From NCBI GenBank assembly GCA_026417625.1, contig JAOACW010000001.1:1-64000 (forward strand): 64,000 nt of DNA, given 5' to 3'. The position numbers and the translations under genes are program-made. How positions within the stretch are numbered: position 1 is the stretch's first letter; every line of letters begins with the position of its first letter. Under the pieces are notes generated by a model. The model had not been told where the DNA came from and searched no databases. It was given only the letters and a program-made list of their open reading frames with translations. The stretch is from Syntrophales bacterium (GTDB lineage: Bacteria > Desulfobacterota > Syntrophia > Syntrophales > UBA8958). Shown here piece by piece: positions 16,556 through 26,029 of the stretch.

Positions 16556-19500
16556 TGATGAAACTTTATAAAAAAACATTTCTGCTTGGTGTTTTACTTC
16601 TGTTCTTGCTGAGTTCACACACAGCCGATGCTACTCAACCACCTGAAGGTGAGGAGGCACTTTTCACTACATCCATCGCTCCCGACGCTCTTATCGTATT
16701 GGACCTATCGGGTAGCATGAACTGGAACCCAAAAGGGGGAAACCAGATATATGGGTCTTCGAGTTGTTCTGCTGATACGGTTAACTGCACAGGATCAGGC
16801 TGTTCAGGTGGATTCTGCGGATCTCCCAAAACAAACTGCAACACCAATTGCAGCCGACTAGCCATAGCTAAAAGGGCTATTTTCAGTCTCCTCGATGACA
16901 ACAACGATGGAACCATAAACAGCGCGGATGAGACAAGCTTAAACGTGAGGGTGGGTTACATGAGATTTTACAACTGCTCGAGTGATGACACGAGCAGTAG
17001 TTATACAAGTGGTTGTATAACCCTGATCCGAGCCATAGGAACAAAGTACAGCCTGATATACTGTAGTAGCAACTCTAGCTGCAGTATAACGAGTGGCAGC
17101 AGTGCCAGTAATTGTGTAAACGGCGAATCCGCAAGTGGGGGTACACCCCTTGCATCTGCCCTAAGAAAGGCAAAGATCTACCTCAACGCTCATAAAGCTG
17201 GCGACTCTGCCAGGAATTGCAGAAAAAAATTTGTCATTCTTATTACAGATGGCGCTGATACCTATGCCTGTTCAGGCTCAGGCGATGAATGTCAGGATCA
17301 CATGTACAAGCGTCGCAGAGAGGTTGTAGCCAGAGCAAAGGAACTCGCTGATGAGGGGTATAAGGTGTTTGTCATAGGCTTCGGGGCTGATATGCCCGAC
17401 TATTTGGAAAACACATTGAACTGGATGGCCTATTACGGCGGAACTGATAATCCCAATCAAGCTAATTCGGGCAATACATCGGCCATCACTCCTGTAACAC
17501 CGGAAACGTGCTCCAGTGATCCATCCCCAATGGCAGCAACTTGTTACGATTCAAGTCGCCCAGAAGGATTTTCCAAATCCAATTTCCGGGCTGCCTCCAA
17601 CGATCCAGGTTACGCTGCACTCTCAGGCTACGCCTTTCTTGCCGCCGATGCCAATCAACTTGCTGAGGCTTTAAAAACAGCTATGACCATGATACGGCAA
17701 GCTAACTACGCCTTTTCACAGGCATCCGTTCAGTCCTCTCGCACAGCTGACGAAAACTACCTGTACGAAGGATCCTTTGAACCTGATGACAGCGATCCTT
17801 TCTGGAAAGGTCACCTAAGAAAATACCAGATCTTAAGTGATGGTTCAGTGGCGAGCTCTTACATGTACGACGGAGGAGAAGTTTTACAAATTAGAGAGTC
17901 CCGCAAGAGAAACATCTTCACTTTCAAAGGAGGAAATCTCATCCATTTCACACGTTGTATCCCGATTGTTAGTGATTGCACACAATCACCGTATTGCGAC
18001 GACTACGATAATACCCTCATGATGGCAACATGCGTGAACAACATTACTACTAATGACCTCGGTGTCACGGACGAAACAGAAAAAAACAACATAATTGGTT
18101 ACATCAGAGGCCATCCAACATACAATCCAGAAAAATCGGGAAGCAGTATAAATACGTGGAAGTTAGGTGATGTCTTCCGATCGTCACCCATTACCATCGG
18201 GACACCTTCTATTTACTACGAAGATATAAGGGATAAAAGCTCTCATTCTGTGACTTGTCAGGAAGGAGGTGACTGTTCCACCAGTACAGCAAGGACGGTG
18301 AACGCCTTCGGTTATCACCGTTGCACTCGTTGCCGATCCTCCGCAAACGGAAAACGGGTAATTGTTGCTGGTGCTAACGACGGTCAGTTACACGCCTTTA
18401 GAACCTCTGATATGACAGAAGTTTGGAGTTTTATTCCTCCCAATCTCCTTACCAAACTCAAAAACATGACGCACACGAACCATCCTACTTCAAAAACTCA
18501 TCAGTACTTTGTTGATGGACCAGTGACCGTCGCAGATGTCTGGTTGGGAAGTGGAACGGGTGAAACAAAAGATCCCAGTTCCTGGAAAACCATCTTGATA
18601 TTCGGACTAGGAAGAGGATCAACCAGTTACTCTTGGAGTTCATCTCCCCATTGTGACTCAGGAATAAGTGGTACATATTCCGAATCATATCCCCATTACT
18701 GTGGATACCATGCACTTGATGTGAGCAATTCTCTCGCCCCCCAATACATGTGGCATATAAAATTCGCAGATTCAACAACCAGAGCATCTCAGGCGCCATA
18801 CCTCGGTGATTCCTGGAGCAAAATGATGATTGGTCGAGTTGCCCTCAATGAAGGGGGTTCGGTGATCGAGAAGTGGGTGGGCTTTATTGGCGCGGGATAC
18901 AATGCAGGCGACTGTGCAGGTGGAAGAGGATGTGACCCAAGAGGGAAGGGATTTTTCGTCATTGACCTGAGGAATGGGCAAATCTTATGGAGTTATACCA
19001 GAGAAAACAACAGCTCCATGAATTACAGCATTGCCGCCACGCCTGCTATTGTGGACACAGACAACGATGGTTTCATAGATACGGTATACGTGGGTGATTT
19101 GGGAGGAAACATGTGGCGTTTCAAACTCTGTCGTCGGATAGATCTTCCGGATTGTGGTCTGCCTGGTTCTGGAGCGACAAAAATCTGGACAGGGGGCAAA
19201 TTCTTTGCTTCTGCTTCGGGACAAATAAGGCCCATATTTACAAGTGCCGCCGTTGCGAGGGATAGCGTAGGCAATATCTGGGTCTACTGGGGTACAGGTG
19301 ACAAAACTGACCCCACAGCCGCTAATGCCCAAGAGAGATTCTTCGGTGTTAAGGACGATCTTATTTCCACATTTACTTTTAGCGACCTTCAGAACTTAAC
19401 ATCTCCGACTCAAACCTATAATCCATCTTCAGGTAAGGTGGGATTCGCCCTAAACCTAGCAGGTAACGGGGAAAAGATGCTTGCTGATCCCACTGTTTTC

Positions 19501-19827
19501 GGTGGTGTTGTTTATTTCACCACTTATGTCCCTGCGGGCGGGGGAAATCCCTGTGAACAGGGTGGTGATGCTTATCTCTACGCTCTGAAATACACCACAG
19601 GAGGAGGTGCTCTATCCGGGGGCGAAAGACGCATGTGGGTAGGCACGGGGATAGCTTCTGCTCCTATCCTCTCACTGCCCCCTGGAAGTGGGGGAACTCC
19701 TGATCTCTACGTGACGACTAGTGGTGGCGGAGGAGTTTCTGCAAGCACAAAGCGTGTAAACATCACACCGCCTGGGGTGTCTTGCAGAACCAACCTCTTA
19801 TATTGGAAAGATAAACGCATTGAATAA
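16552..19827 (+). CDS. pilY1: PilY1-like pilus tip adhesin (vWA plus beta-propeller)
   Basis: The 1091-residue protein has a signal peptide (about 1-27), then a von Willebrand A domain with an intact MIDAS: DLSGS at 51-55, Thr198 in GGTPL and Asp233 in ITDGAD. A cysteine-rich loop with six Cys (72-100) directly follows the MIDAS strand, and DDNNDGTIN at 115-123 looks like an EF-hand-type calcium loop. The C-terminal half is a PilY1 propeller with VAGANDGQLHAFRTSD and a second calcium loop, DTDNDGFID, at 835-843. In known systems PilY1 binds calcium to control pilus extension and acts as adhesin or mechanosensor. Last gene of the minor-pilin operon, converging on pilQ nine bases away. Confidence 0.92.
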   Translation: MMMKLYKKTFLLGVLLLFLLSSHTADATQPPEGEEALFTTSIAPDALIVLDLSGSMNWNPKGGNQIYGSSSCSADTVNCTGSGCSGGFCGSPKTNCNTNCSRLAIAKRAIFSLLDDNNDGTINSADETSLNVRVGYMRFYNCSSDDTSSSYTSGCITLIRAIGTKYSLIYCSSNSSCSITSGSSASNCVNGESASGGTPLASALRKAKIYLNAHKAGDSARNCRKKFVILITDGADTYACSGSGDECQDHMYKRRREVVARAKELADEGYKVFVIGFGADMPDYLENTLNWMAYYGGTDNPNQANSGNTSAITPVTPETCSSDPSPMAATCYDSSRPEGFSKSNFRAASNDPGYAALSGYAFLAADANQLAEALKTAMTMIRQANYAFSQASVQSSRTADENYLYEGSFEPDDSDPFWKGHLRKYQILSDGSVASSYMYDGGEVLQIRESRKRNIFTFKGGNLIHFTRCIPIVSDCTQSPYCDDYDNTLMMATCVNNITTNDLGVTDETEKNNIIGYIRGHPTYNPEKSGSSINTWKLGDVFRSSPITIGTPSIYYEDIRDKSSHSVTCQEGGDCSTSTARTVNAFGYHRCTRCRSSANGKRVIVAGANDGQLHAFRTSDMTEVWSFIPPNLLTKLKNMTHTNHPTSKTHQYFVDGPVTVADVWLGSGTGETKDPSSWKTILIFGLGRGSTSYSWSSSPHCDSGISGTYSESYPHYCGYHALDVSNSLAPQYMWHIKFADSTTRASQAPYLGDSWSKMMIGRVALNEGGSVIEKWVGFIGAGYNAGDCAGGRGCDPRGKGFFVIDLRNGQILWSYTRENNSSMNYSIAATPAIVDTDNDGFIDTVYVGDLGGNMWRFKLCRRIDLPDCGLPGSGATKIWTGGKFFASASGQIRPIFTSAAVARDSVGNIWVYWGTGDKTDPTAANAQERFFGVKDDLISTFTFSDLQNLTSPTQTYNPSSGKVGFALNLAGNGEKMLADPTVFGGVVYFTTYVPAGGGNPCEQGGDAYLYALKYTTGGGALSGGERRMWVGTGIASAPILSLPPGSGGTPDLYVTTSGGGGVSASTKRVNITPPGVSCRTNLLYWKDKRIE

Positions 19828-19836
19828 AAAGGATCA

Positions 19837-21516
19837 CTAACCCTTTTGCCCAATCTGGAGTTCATCTTTAACTATCCGGGGAGTAACAAAGATGAGCATC
19901 TCTCTACGGGTCTTGGTCACACTTTCATCCTTAAAAAGCCAGCCAAGAACTGGTATCCTATGTAACCAGGGAACTCCATGGACACCTTTTGAATCTTCAG
20001 TTTTCATAATCCCACCGATCACCACGGTATCCCCATCCTTAACAGCAACCTTAGAATCCACTTTGTTTGTATAAATGGGCATGTTACCCGTACTAGGATC
20101 TTTCTCAGCCTTATTTGGTCGGTCATTTTTGGCCTGGATAGTCAAGAGAATCCTGTCACCTGGTATAATTGTCGGCAACACTTCCAACCGCAGAACAGCT
20201 GGGCGGTACGATGTCGTAGGAGGATTTGTGCTTGTACCGGGCGTTACAACAGGAACTTCCTCGCCTTGTTCTATAACCGCCTTCTCACCGTTGGTAGTGA
20301 GAACCCTTGGCGAGGAAATAACCTTACCCTCACCCGTTGTTTCAAGGGCTGAAATTCTGGCACTGAGGATTTTGTTGTGCCCACCTACAATAATACCTAA
20401 CGTGGGCGAAATTGCCGCCGTGACCGTGGGAAAATTAACCGCTAAATACTCACTACTAAGGGATAGTGCACCCGTTAGCTTATTTAAAGGAGCGGGCGCC
20501 GTCGAAACCAAGGGGATCCCCGTTCCACCAATAACCCTAACATCACCTGATGAGATCCCACCGCCCCAGTAAACACCCAGATCTCGGACAAAGGTATCAC
20601 TCACCTCCAGGATTTTGGCTTCTATCATGAGTTGCTTGGCCACACCTTTTTCAGCTTCCTCCTTTTTCCTCTTTTCGTTTAACGCTTCTTCTGCCTTTCT
20701 CCTGCTTTCTTCAGCTGCCTGCTTTTCCGATTCGATCTGCCGATGCCTGGCAAGAGTCATTACCGTTATTATGCCGGGCAGATCCTTTCTGACCAAACCG
20801 TTCGTCTCAATAATCGTATCTAACACCTGCTCCCATGATACATTTTTCATAGAAAGGGTAACGTTTCCTTTTACCTCTGGACTAACAACAATATTCTGTC
20901 CGCTGTGCTCTGCAATTAACCTTAAAGCTGCCCGAATGTCAGCATCCTGCAAATCAACACTCAACCTTCGTTCTTTGATCCCCTTCTTAATCTCCTGGTC
21001 TCTCTTTCCTTCGACCTTGGGTAGTGAAGGTTGAGTCTTCGCTATCTCATCACTTTTCTTGTTTTTAAGGCTTCCCACATTGAAATCTATCATTAGTTCT
21101 TTTTCTCTCTGCAATACGCTAAAAGGCACAGGTGCTTTCACCAGTATGTAAATCAGTGCGCGGGGTGAATCCTTAACCCCCTCTTCCTGGACGGAAACAA
21201 CCTTAACCACATTGTCAAGTATCCCCTCGCCCCACGTTTTCTTTTTCCCATCAGGTATAAGAACGTTGTCCAACTTGACAACAACCTCACCCTTAGCCTT
21301 CTGTTCGACCTGAACCCCACTCAAACGGGTTGCCTGAACGACAACTCTTTCCCGGCCATCCATTAGAGAGAGAGAAACATTCTCCAGCACACCAGGCTCA
21401 GCAATGGCCGCTGAGGATAAGGAAGCAGTCTGCTCAAGTACCGCGTTGGTTCCTCCCAAAAGAAAAACCACCACCACAAATGAATATATAAAATGACGGC
21501 GCAACTTAATCTTCAC
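19837..21516 (-). CDS. pilQ: Type IV pilus secretin
   Basis: Forms the outer-membrane ring through which the pilus exits. A signal peptide is followed by an AMIN-like domain (about 40-140), a secretin/TonB short N-terminal domain (SVDLQDADIRAALRLIAEH, about 185-240), a charged coiled-coil linker rich in Glu, Lys and Ala (about 262-292), and the secretin barrel (about 300-550) with VISSPRVLTTNGEKAVI and VPWLHRIPVLGWLFKDE. At 559 residues it is shorter than many PilQ proteins, with one AMIN domain. GTG start at 21516 overlaps the pilP stop (GTGA). Confidence 0.95.
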   Translation of the reverse strand: MKIKLRRHFIYSFVVVVFLLGGTNAVLEQTASLSSAAIAEPGVLENVSLSLMDGRERVVVQATRLSGVQVEQKAKGEVVVKLDNVLIPDGKKKTWGEGILDNVVKVVSVQEEGVKDSPRALIYILVKAPVPFSVLQREKELMIDFNVGSLKNKKSDEIAKTQPSLPKVEGKRDQEIKKGIKERRLSVDLQDADIRAALRLIAEHSGQNIVVSPEVKGNVTLSMKNVSWEQVLDTIIETNGLVRKDLPGIITVMTLARHRQIESEKQAAEESRRKAEEALNEKRKKEEAEKGVAKQLMIEAKILEVSDTFVRDLGVYWGGGISSGDVRVIGGTGIPLVSTAPAPLNKLTGALSLSSEYLAVNFPTVTAAISPTLGIIVGGHNKILSARISALETTGEGKVISSPRVLTTNGEKAVIEQGEEVPVVTPGTSTNPPTTSYRPAVLRLEVLPTIIPGDRILLTIQAKNDRPNKAEKDPSTGNMPIYTNKVDSKVAVKDGDTVVIGGIMKTEDSKGVHGVPWLHRIPVLGWLFKDESVTKTRREMLIFVTPRIVKDELQIGQKG

Positions 21517-22040
21517 GGTTCCACCTCTTCCTTCTTTAACTTAATGGTCACACGTTTGAATGTTGGTTTTCCCCTTTTCCTAATACCCGTGGACTCTTCC
21601 ACCACCACTCGGTCCTCTCTTATATCAACCACCCGTCCCCTGTTTGAACCTATCAGCATTCCTATAGAAAGTGGATAAAATTTACCTTCATTATCTTGCA
21701 CCACAGCCACTCTCTTCACATCATCCACTGCAACTCCCACGAGCCGATAATGGTTAAGGGGATACCTCAAAAGCGGGGATACTGGTTTCGACTTTAACCT
21801 AAGTTCCTGCCTCTTCCTTAGAGCTAATTCCTCATCTACAAAGGGCCTGAAAGGATCAGGCTTTCCCCGAGGATCGTAGTTAAAAACCAGAGGAGATCGC
21901 GAAACCTGAGTAACTGTACTTCCCCCCTTTCCAGGGACATCCACTGGCGACTGTCTCTCCCCAGCCGCGTAAAGAGGACTCACTCTTCCTGAAAGGCATG
22001 TAATAAAAAAAACAAGGACAAAAATTATATTTCTTCGCAC
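21513..22040 (-). CDS. pilP: Pilus assembly protein PilP
   Basis: Periplasmic adaptor linking PilNO to the secretin. A hydrophobic N-terminus contains Cys15, but FITC is a poor lipobox, so lipidation is uncertain. The Lys/Pro-rich linker is followed by the PilP fold: LNHYRLVGVAVDDVKRVAVVQDN and YPLSIGMLIGSNRGRV. 175 residues. The GTG start abuts the pilO stop, and the 3' end overlaps pilQ by four bases. Confidence 0.9.
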   Translation of the reverse strand: MRRNIIFVLVFFITCLSGRVSPLYAAGERQSPVDVPGKGGSTVTQVSRSPLVFNYDPRGKPDPFRPFVDEELALRKRQELRLKSKPVSPLLRYPLNHYRLVGVAVDDVKRVAVVQDNEGKFYPLSIGMLIGSNRGRVVDIREDRVVVEESTGIRKRGKPTFKRVTIKLKKEEVEP

Positions 22041-22760
22041 TTACCTTACTTTTCCTTCTGTCCCTTTTTTTTCCATAAACATGTATGTTTTAATGGTACA
22101 GGATGTATTAACAGTCTTCGTTTGCCCACCCCCTTTTACTCCTTCCACAATAACGTCCTCCACATTCATAATTCGGGGAAGGCTAGCAACTCTACCAAAA
22201 AACGAAACCGTATTGGGGAAAGTTCCGTTTACCGATACCTTAACAGGTATCTCCTCGTAGAATCGTTCCTGAGGTTTTTGCTTCTGATCCTGAGCCTTCG
22301 GCGGTGCTGATTTTTTCTCATCTTGCTGTTTCTCCTGTGCCCTTTGATCAGAAGGTTTTAGAGCACTCCTTACTTCTGTCCCTTTATCAGGTGGGGGCGG
22401 TGCTGGCCTTTGCGGTTCAAAAACTACAAACTCCAGACCAGTTTCTCGGCCTGCCATAGATACAGAGAGAAGAAGTCCGGGAATCTCTTTTTCGTCAGGT
22501 AACTTCACCAGAGCCTCGCGAAAGGCTGCCTTCAACGCTTCCACCTCTTTGAGGTACTTATCCCTCTGCTGAGCAATCCTTTCCTTTTCTTTTATAACCT
22601 TATCCAATTCTCCAAGTTTGGTTTTTAACTCTGCCCTTTTCTCAACCACAGGTTTTAGCAAAAACAACCAGTAAACAACAGCAACCAGCAAAATGAAAAC
22701 CACAAAAAAAAGTATTTTGACCCTGGGATTTAACTTCTTAAACTCATCAGCAAAACCCAT
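22041..22760 (-). CDS. pilO: Pilus assembly protein PilO
   Basis: Inner-membrane alignment-complex protein. One N-terminal transmembrane segment (about 14-32), a coiled coil (ELKTKLGELDKVIKEKERIA and following) and a ferredoxin-like periplasmic domain with EIPVKVSVNGTFPNTVSFFGRVASLPRIM split into the usual strands and helix. A Pro/Lys/Gln-rich insert (about 125-165) lengthens the linker, giving 239 residues. Five bases after pilN. Confidence 0.9.
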   Translation of the reverse strand: MGFADEFKKLNPRVKILFFVVFILLVAVVYWLFLLKPVVEKRAELKTKLGELDKVIKEKERIAQQRDKYLKEVEALKAAFREALVKLPDEKEIPGLLLSVSMAGRETGLEFVVFEPQRPAPPPPDKGTEVRSALKPSDQRAQEKQQDEKKSAPPKAQDQKQKPQERFYEEIPVKVSVNGTFPNTVSFFGRVASLPRIMNVEDVIVEGVKGGGQTKTVNTSCTIKTYMFMEKKGTEGKVR

Positions 22761-22765
22761 AAACT

Positions 22766-23314
22766 TTAAACCCCTTTACGCAATAAACAAGTAAGGGAGA
22801 ACTCCTGCAATTTCATACCCGAAACTTCCCTTTGTTTGGAAAACAAAAGTTCCACCGAAGAGATCAAAGCCGATGATTCAAGCCCCCTTATAAAACGAAC
22901 TAGTGTGAAAGTATCTCGGGCCACTCCACTGATATTTAACTGATTACCTTTTTGCTCCATCTTTTCCAACCACATGTCCCTAACTGGCACGCGTGAAGCT
23001 ACATCCGCGAAAAGCTGAACAGGGTAAAAACGGTTTTTTTCTAGTTCAGCAATAACTGCTAATTTCTTTTCAAGCACCTGCTTTTCTTTTTTGAAAGTAT
23101 CGATTTCACCCACAATTTTGTTTAGCTCTGCCAAGCGCTTCTCCTGATTCTTTACAGCCTTATCGAGAGCCATGTTTTCCCAATGAAAATAGACATAAAA
23201 GCCAGACAGAAATAGAACAAATAGAAAACCTAACCCTCCGTGAAGAATAAATGTGGGAGCCTTAACTTCTTTTTTCTTGATTTCTTTGTACGGAAGTAAA
23301 TTTATGCGGACCAT
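22766..23314 (-). CDS. pilN: Pilus assembly protein PilN
   Basis: MVRINLLPYKE at the N-terminus is the conserved cytoplasmic motif that docks into PilM. A transmembrane segment follows (about 26-46), then a coiled coil and a small ferredoxin-like domain (LNISGVARDTFTLVRFIRGL). 182 residues. It overlaps the 3' end of pilM by 13 bases, indicating coupled translation of the two binding partners. Confidence 0.93.
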   Translation of the reverse strand: MVRINLLPYKEIKKKEVKAPTFILHGGLGFLFVLFLSGFYVYFHWENMALDKAVKNQEKRLAELNKIVGEIDTFKKEKQVLEKKLAVIAELEKNRFYPVQLFADVASRVPVRDMWLEKMEQKGNQLNISGVARDTFTLVRFIRGLESSALISSVELLFSKQREVSGMKLQEFSLTCLLRKGV

Positions 23315-24498
23315 TTATCTCCTGGTCTCCTAAATGCAAGCCCAATGGCTACAGCCGCACAAGTCACGTTGCGCTGGACATATTCCTGAGTAATCACCCT
23401 ATCATTATACACCAGCTTGCGCAAAGGATTCACCAATTCTGTTTGGATTCGAAGTCTTTCCTCCAGGTACTCCGGTAGACGGGGAATCATAGCGCCACCA
23501 CCAGCGAGCAAGACACGTCTGATATCCTCTCCACCATGAAGGGAATGAAAATAATCTAGAGATCGCTCAATTTCAGAGCAAATTAGATCGGCATACGACA
23601 AAAGATTCTCCCTAACTGACTCATCATCCTTAAAACCGTCAATTTTGATACGTTCCGCTTCCTCGAAGGTAACACCGTACTCACGTTCTATGCTTTCCGT
23701 TATACTATTACCTCCTAAACTTATATCCCTGGTAAACATGGAGGTTGCGTTCTTCAAAATATTTATATTCGTAAAGCTTGCCCCTATATTCACTATGGCG
23801 ACAACCTCATCCTCATCGTAATCGTAATTTTTCTCATACATTGTCTCTAAAGCAAAAGTATCCACGTCAAGTACGACGGGTGTAAGTCCCGCAATACGGA
23901 TTGCTTCCAAATAAGCGTCCACAACCTCGTCCTTTGCAGCCACGATAATTACATCCGACAGGTTGGAATTATAGGGGTTTTCACCCAACACCTGGAAATC
24001 GAAATAAACCCCTTCCATAGACTCAAAGGGCAGATATTTTATTGACTCTTCCTTTATGATCTTTCGTAGTTCATCGTCCGTTAGATGAGGAAAGGAAACT
24101 TTTTTAATAATCACCGAACGGCCAGGAATAGCTGTAGACACTGTTTTCCTTCTACAACCTGAATCTCTGAAAAGTACCTTTATTTTTTCGGCAAGCTTTT
24201 CAATATCGGCAACAACACCATCAACGATGATGCCCCGTTCAATAGGTATCTGATAATACCGGTGGAGAACAATCCTCGATTTTCGCTCCGAAATCTCTGC
24301 CAATTTGACGGAACTGGACCCGATATCAAGCCCAACAGGTTCCTGTTTACCGAAGATCAGCTCACCAAAATCGAATAAAGAGCCTACCTTTTGCATAAAA
24401 CCCGACGTGGGCTTGCGAGACAATCTATCTTTCTCGGCAGCAGAAAGCTCTTTGGGGGAAGAACCCTTCTTCCTTCGTAATATATCCCAAAGTTTCAT
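23302..24498 (-). CDS. pilM: Pilus assembly ATPase-like protein PilM
   Basis: Actin/FtsA-like cytoplasmic protein that binds the PilN tail. PVGLDIGSSSVKLAEI is the phosphate-1 motif, NIGASFTNINIL the phosphate-2 motif and LLAGGGAMIPRLPEYL the adenosine motif. An N-terminal extension of about 50 residues, basic and serine-rich, precedes the fold (398 residues against about 350). First of pilMNOPQ, 13 bases after ftsB and so attached to the long upstream operon. Confidence 0.95.
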   Translation of the reverse strand: MKLWDILRRKKGSSPKELSAAEKDRLSRKPTSGFMQKVGSLFDFGELIFGKQEPVGLDIGSSSVKLAEISERKSRIVLHRYYQIPIERGIIVDGVVADIEKLAEKIKVLFRDSGCRRKTVSTAIPGRSVIIKKVSFPHLTDDELRKIIKEESIKYLPFESMEGVYFDFQVLGENPYNSNLSDVIIVAAKDEVVDAYLEAIRIAGLTPVVLDVDTFALETMYEKNYDYDEDEVVAIVNIGASFTNINILKNATSMFTRDISLGGNSITESIEREYGVTFEEAERIKIDGFKDDESVRENLLSYADLICSEIERSLDYFHSLHGGEDIRRVLLAGGGAMIPRLPEYLEERLRIQTELVNPLRKLVYNDRVITQEYVQRNVTCAAVAIGLAFRRPGDKWSA

Positions 24499-24511
24499 AA
24501 AAATATCTCAT

Positions 24512-24778
24512 TCAACGTAAAAATCGATAAACAACTTCTCCTTTCTTAACAAAACCCAGCTCATATCGCGCCACCATCTCAATAGTGGAGAGATCATCTC
24601 TTAAAAGTTCAACGTATCTCTGAAGTTCAACATTTTCCTTTCTAATTGTATCATTAGTCGTTTGAATCTCTTGGAGTTTTTTGTGCATCGCGTAATTGTC
24701 AATTAGTCCCCTTTCACCGAAAACGATAAAAAGAAGGATAACGATGATAATCAAAATCACATACCTGCCTATTTTCAT
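24512..24778 (-). CDS. ftsB: Cell division protein FtsB/DivIC family
   Basis: The 88-residue protein has one transmembrane helix (about 5-21) followed by a coiled coil (KKLQEIQTTNDTIRKENVEL) and the family tail MVARYELGFVKKGEVVYRF, where the Glu-Leu-Gly and Glu-Val-Val-Tyr positions are typical. FtsB joins FtsL and FtsQ at the septum. GGGGGG directly precedes the ATG. It is between the DUF39 gene and pilM on the same strand. Confidence 0.88.
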   Translation of the reverse strand: MKIGRYVILIIIVILLFIVFGERGLIDNYAMHKKLQEIQTTNDTIRKENVELQRYVELLRDDLSTIEMVARYELGFVKKGEVVYRFLR

Positions 24779-24847
24779 AACCCCCCCTTGACGGCAGGCA
24801 TAATTTGTTTCTTAGTAACACAATTTGAAACGTAGGTTAAACATTTT

Positions 24848-26029
24848 TTAGAGAAATTGTGGCCCTGGCAAAGTCATCTGAGGCTCACTTAGTAAGAACT
24901 TACCCTCTTCAATCCACTCTTTCAGAATCCATGTTATCTCTCTCGCCTTATAGTAGCTTGAAAGAGGTGTAGTGGGTACTTTTTTCCCATTAAGCACAAT
25001 TGTACCGCTACGCAGCTCCTTGTAATTTACCTCCCCAATGCTCCTCAGAGGACCACCCTTAGGATAATCCATGCCGTAATCATACACTTGGGTATAGATA
25101 TCCTCATCTTTAACCGCGGTAAAACGGGCCATCTCCTCATCCAAAATAGGAATCGGAATCCCAATGCCTACGTAAAGCGATACTCCGTAGCCAAGGATGC
25201 TTGCCCCAACGAGCCACTGGGGTGACATCTCTTTAAGGTTGCCGATAACTGCAATTGTCCCCGCTCCTTCACGAGGCACACCATTTTTTCCTCTTTTCAC
25301 GTTTGGGTTATGCTGTGTTCCAGACCAAACAACAAAACCCTGAGCCCCACCAAGAAAAATGCGCGTTCCAACACCAATGGTTCTGTAATAAGGATCGTTA
25401 AACAGAGGGCTCAGTTGTCCCGAAGTAGCGTAATTTGCGTTCCCCATCCTTGGTCTTAGCATACCCATGTATGTATAGATAGTCCGGTCGGAGAGATTCA
25501 CCGCACAACTGTAATTCTGATACGCATTACGGGGATTGAAGAGAATAGCATCTCTAAAATCAAACAACGTAAGATTACGTTCATGCTTTCTTGAGGGATA
25601 GCAGTCCGTTCCATACCCTTCTGCACGCAACCGAATGACGTTACCCGCAACTAAATCTTCTATTACATGTCCACCACCGTAGTTAAACTCACCAGGGTAA
25701 ACGCTATTTAGAGGATCCCCCTCAACTACTTCAGTGGCTCCTATGTAACAATCAACCGCGGCGAGTCCTGCGTAGGCAGGTACATCATTCAACCAAACCT
25801 TTGAAGCCTTAATCCTAGGTGATGTGTGACCAAAGTTCAGAAAAGCACCGGAAGAACACATTGGACTGAAAGTTCCCGTCGTCACCACATCCACTCTTCT
25901 TGCTGCCTCCACATCACCATGTCTCTCCACAATATCGATCATCTCCTCGGCAGTAACCACAACGGCCTTTCCCTGACGAATTTTTTCATTAATCTCAGCG
26001 TATGTCTTCTTTACCTTGTATTTTTTCAT
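24848..26029 (-). CDS. Homocysteine-biosynthesis (HcyBio/DUF39) protein
   Basis: The 393-residue protein is a single DUF39 (COG1900) domain. SPMCSSGAFLNFGH holds Cys58, and YGTDCYPS holds Cys143; archaeal homologues (Methanosarcina MA1821) need two cysteines at comparable places. Those proteins insert sulfide into aspartate semialdehyde to make homocysteine, with a separate NIL/ferredoxin partner. Here there is no CBS domain, no fused ferredoxin and no partner gene nearby. The neighbours are dut (four-base overlap) and ftsB, giving no metabolic hint. Family call is firm, exact function inferred. Confidence 0.88.
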   Translation of the reverse strand: MKKYKVKKTYAEINEKIRQGKAVVVTAEEMIDIVERHGDVEAARRVDVVTTGTFSPMCSSGAFLNFGHTSPRIKASKVWLNDVPAYAGLAAVDCYIGATEVVEGDPLNSVYPGEFNYGGGHVIEDLVAGNVIRLRAEGYGTDCYPSRKHERNLTLFDFRDAILFNPRNAYQNYSCAVNLSDRTIYTYMGMLRPRMGNANYATSGQLSPLFNDPYYRTIGVGTRIFLGGAQGFVVWSGTQHNPNVKRGKNGVPREGAGTIAVIGNLKEMSPQWLVGASILGYGVSLYVGIGIPIPILDEEMARFTAVKDEDIYTQVYDYGMDYPKGGPLRSIGEVNYKELRSGTIVLNGKKVPTTPLSSYYKAREITWILKEWIEEGKFLLSEPQMTLPGPQFL

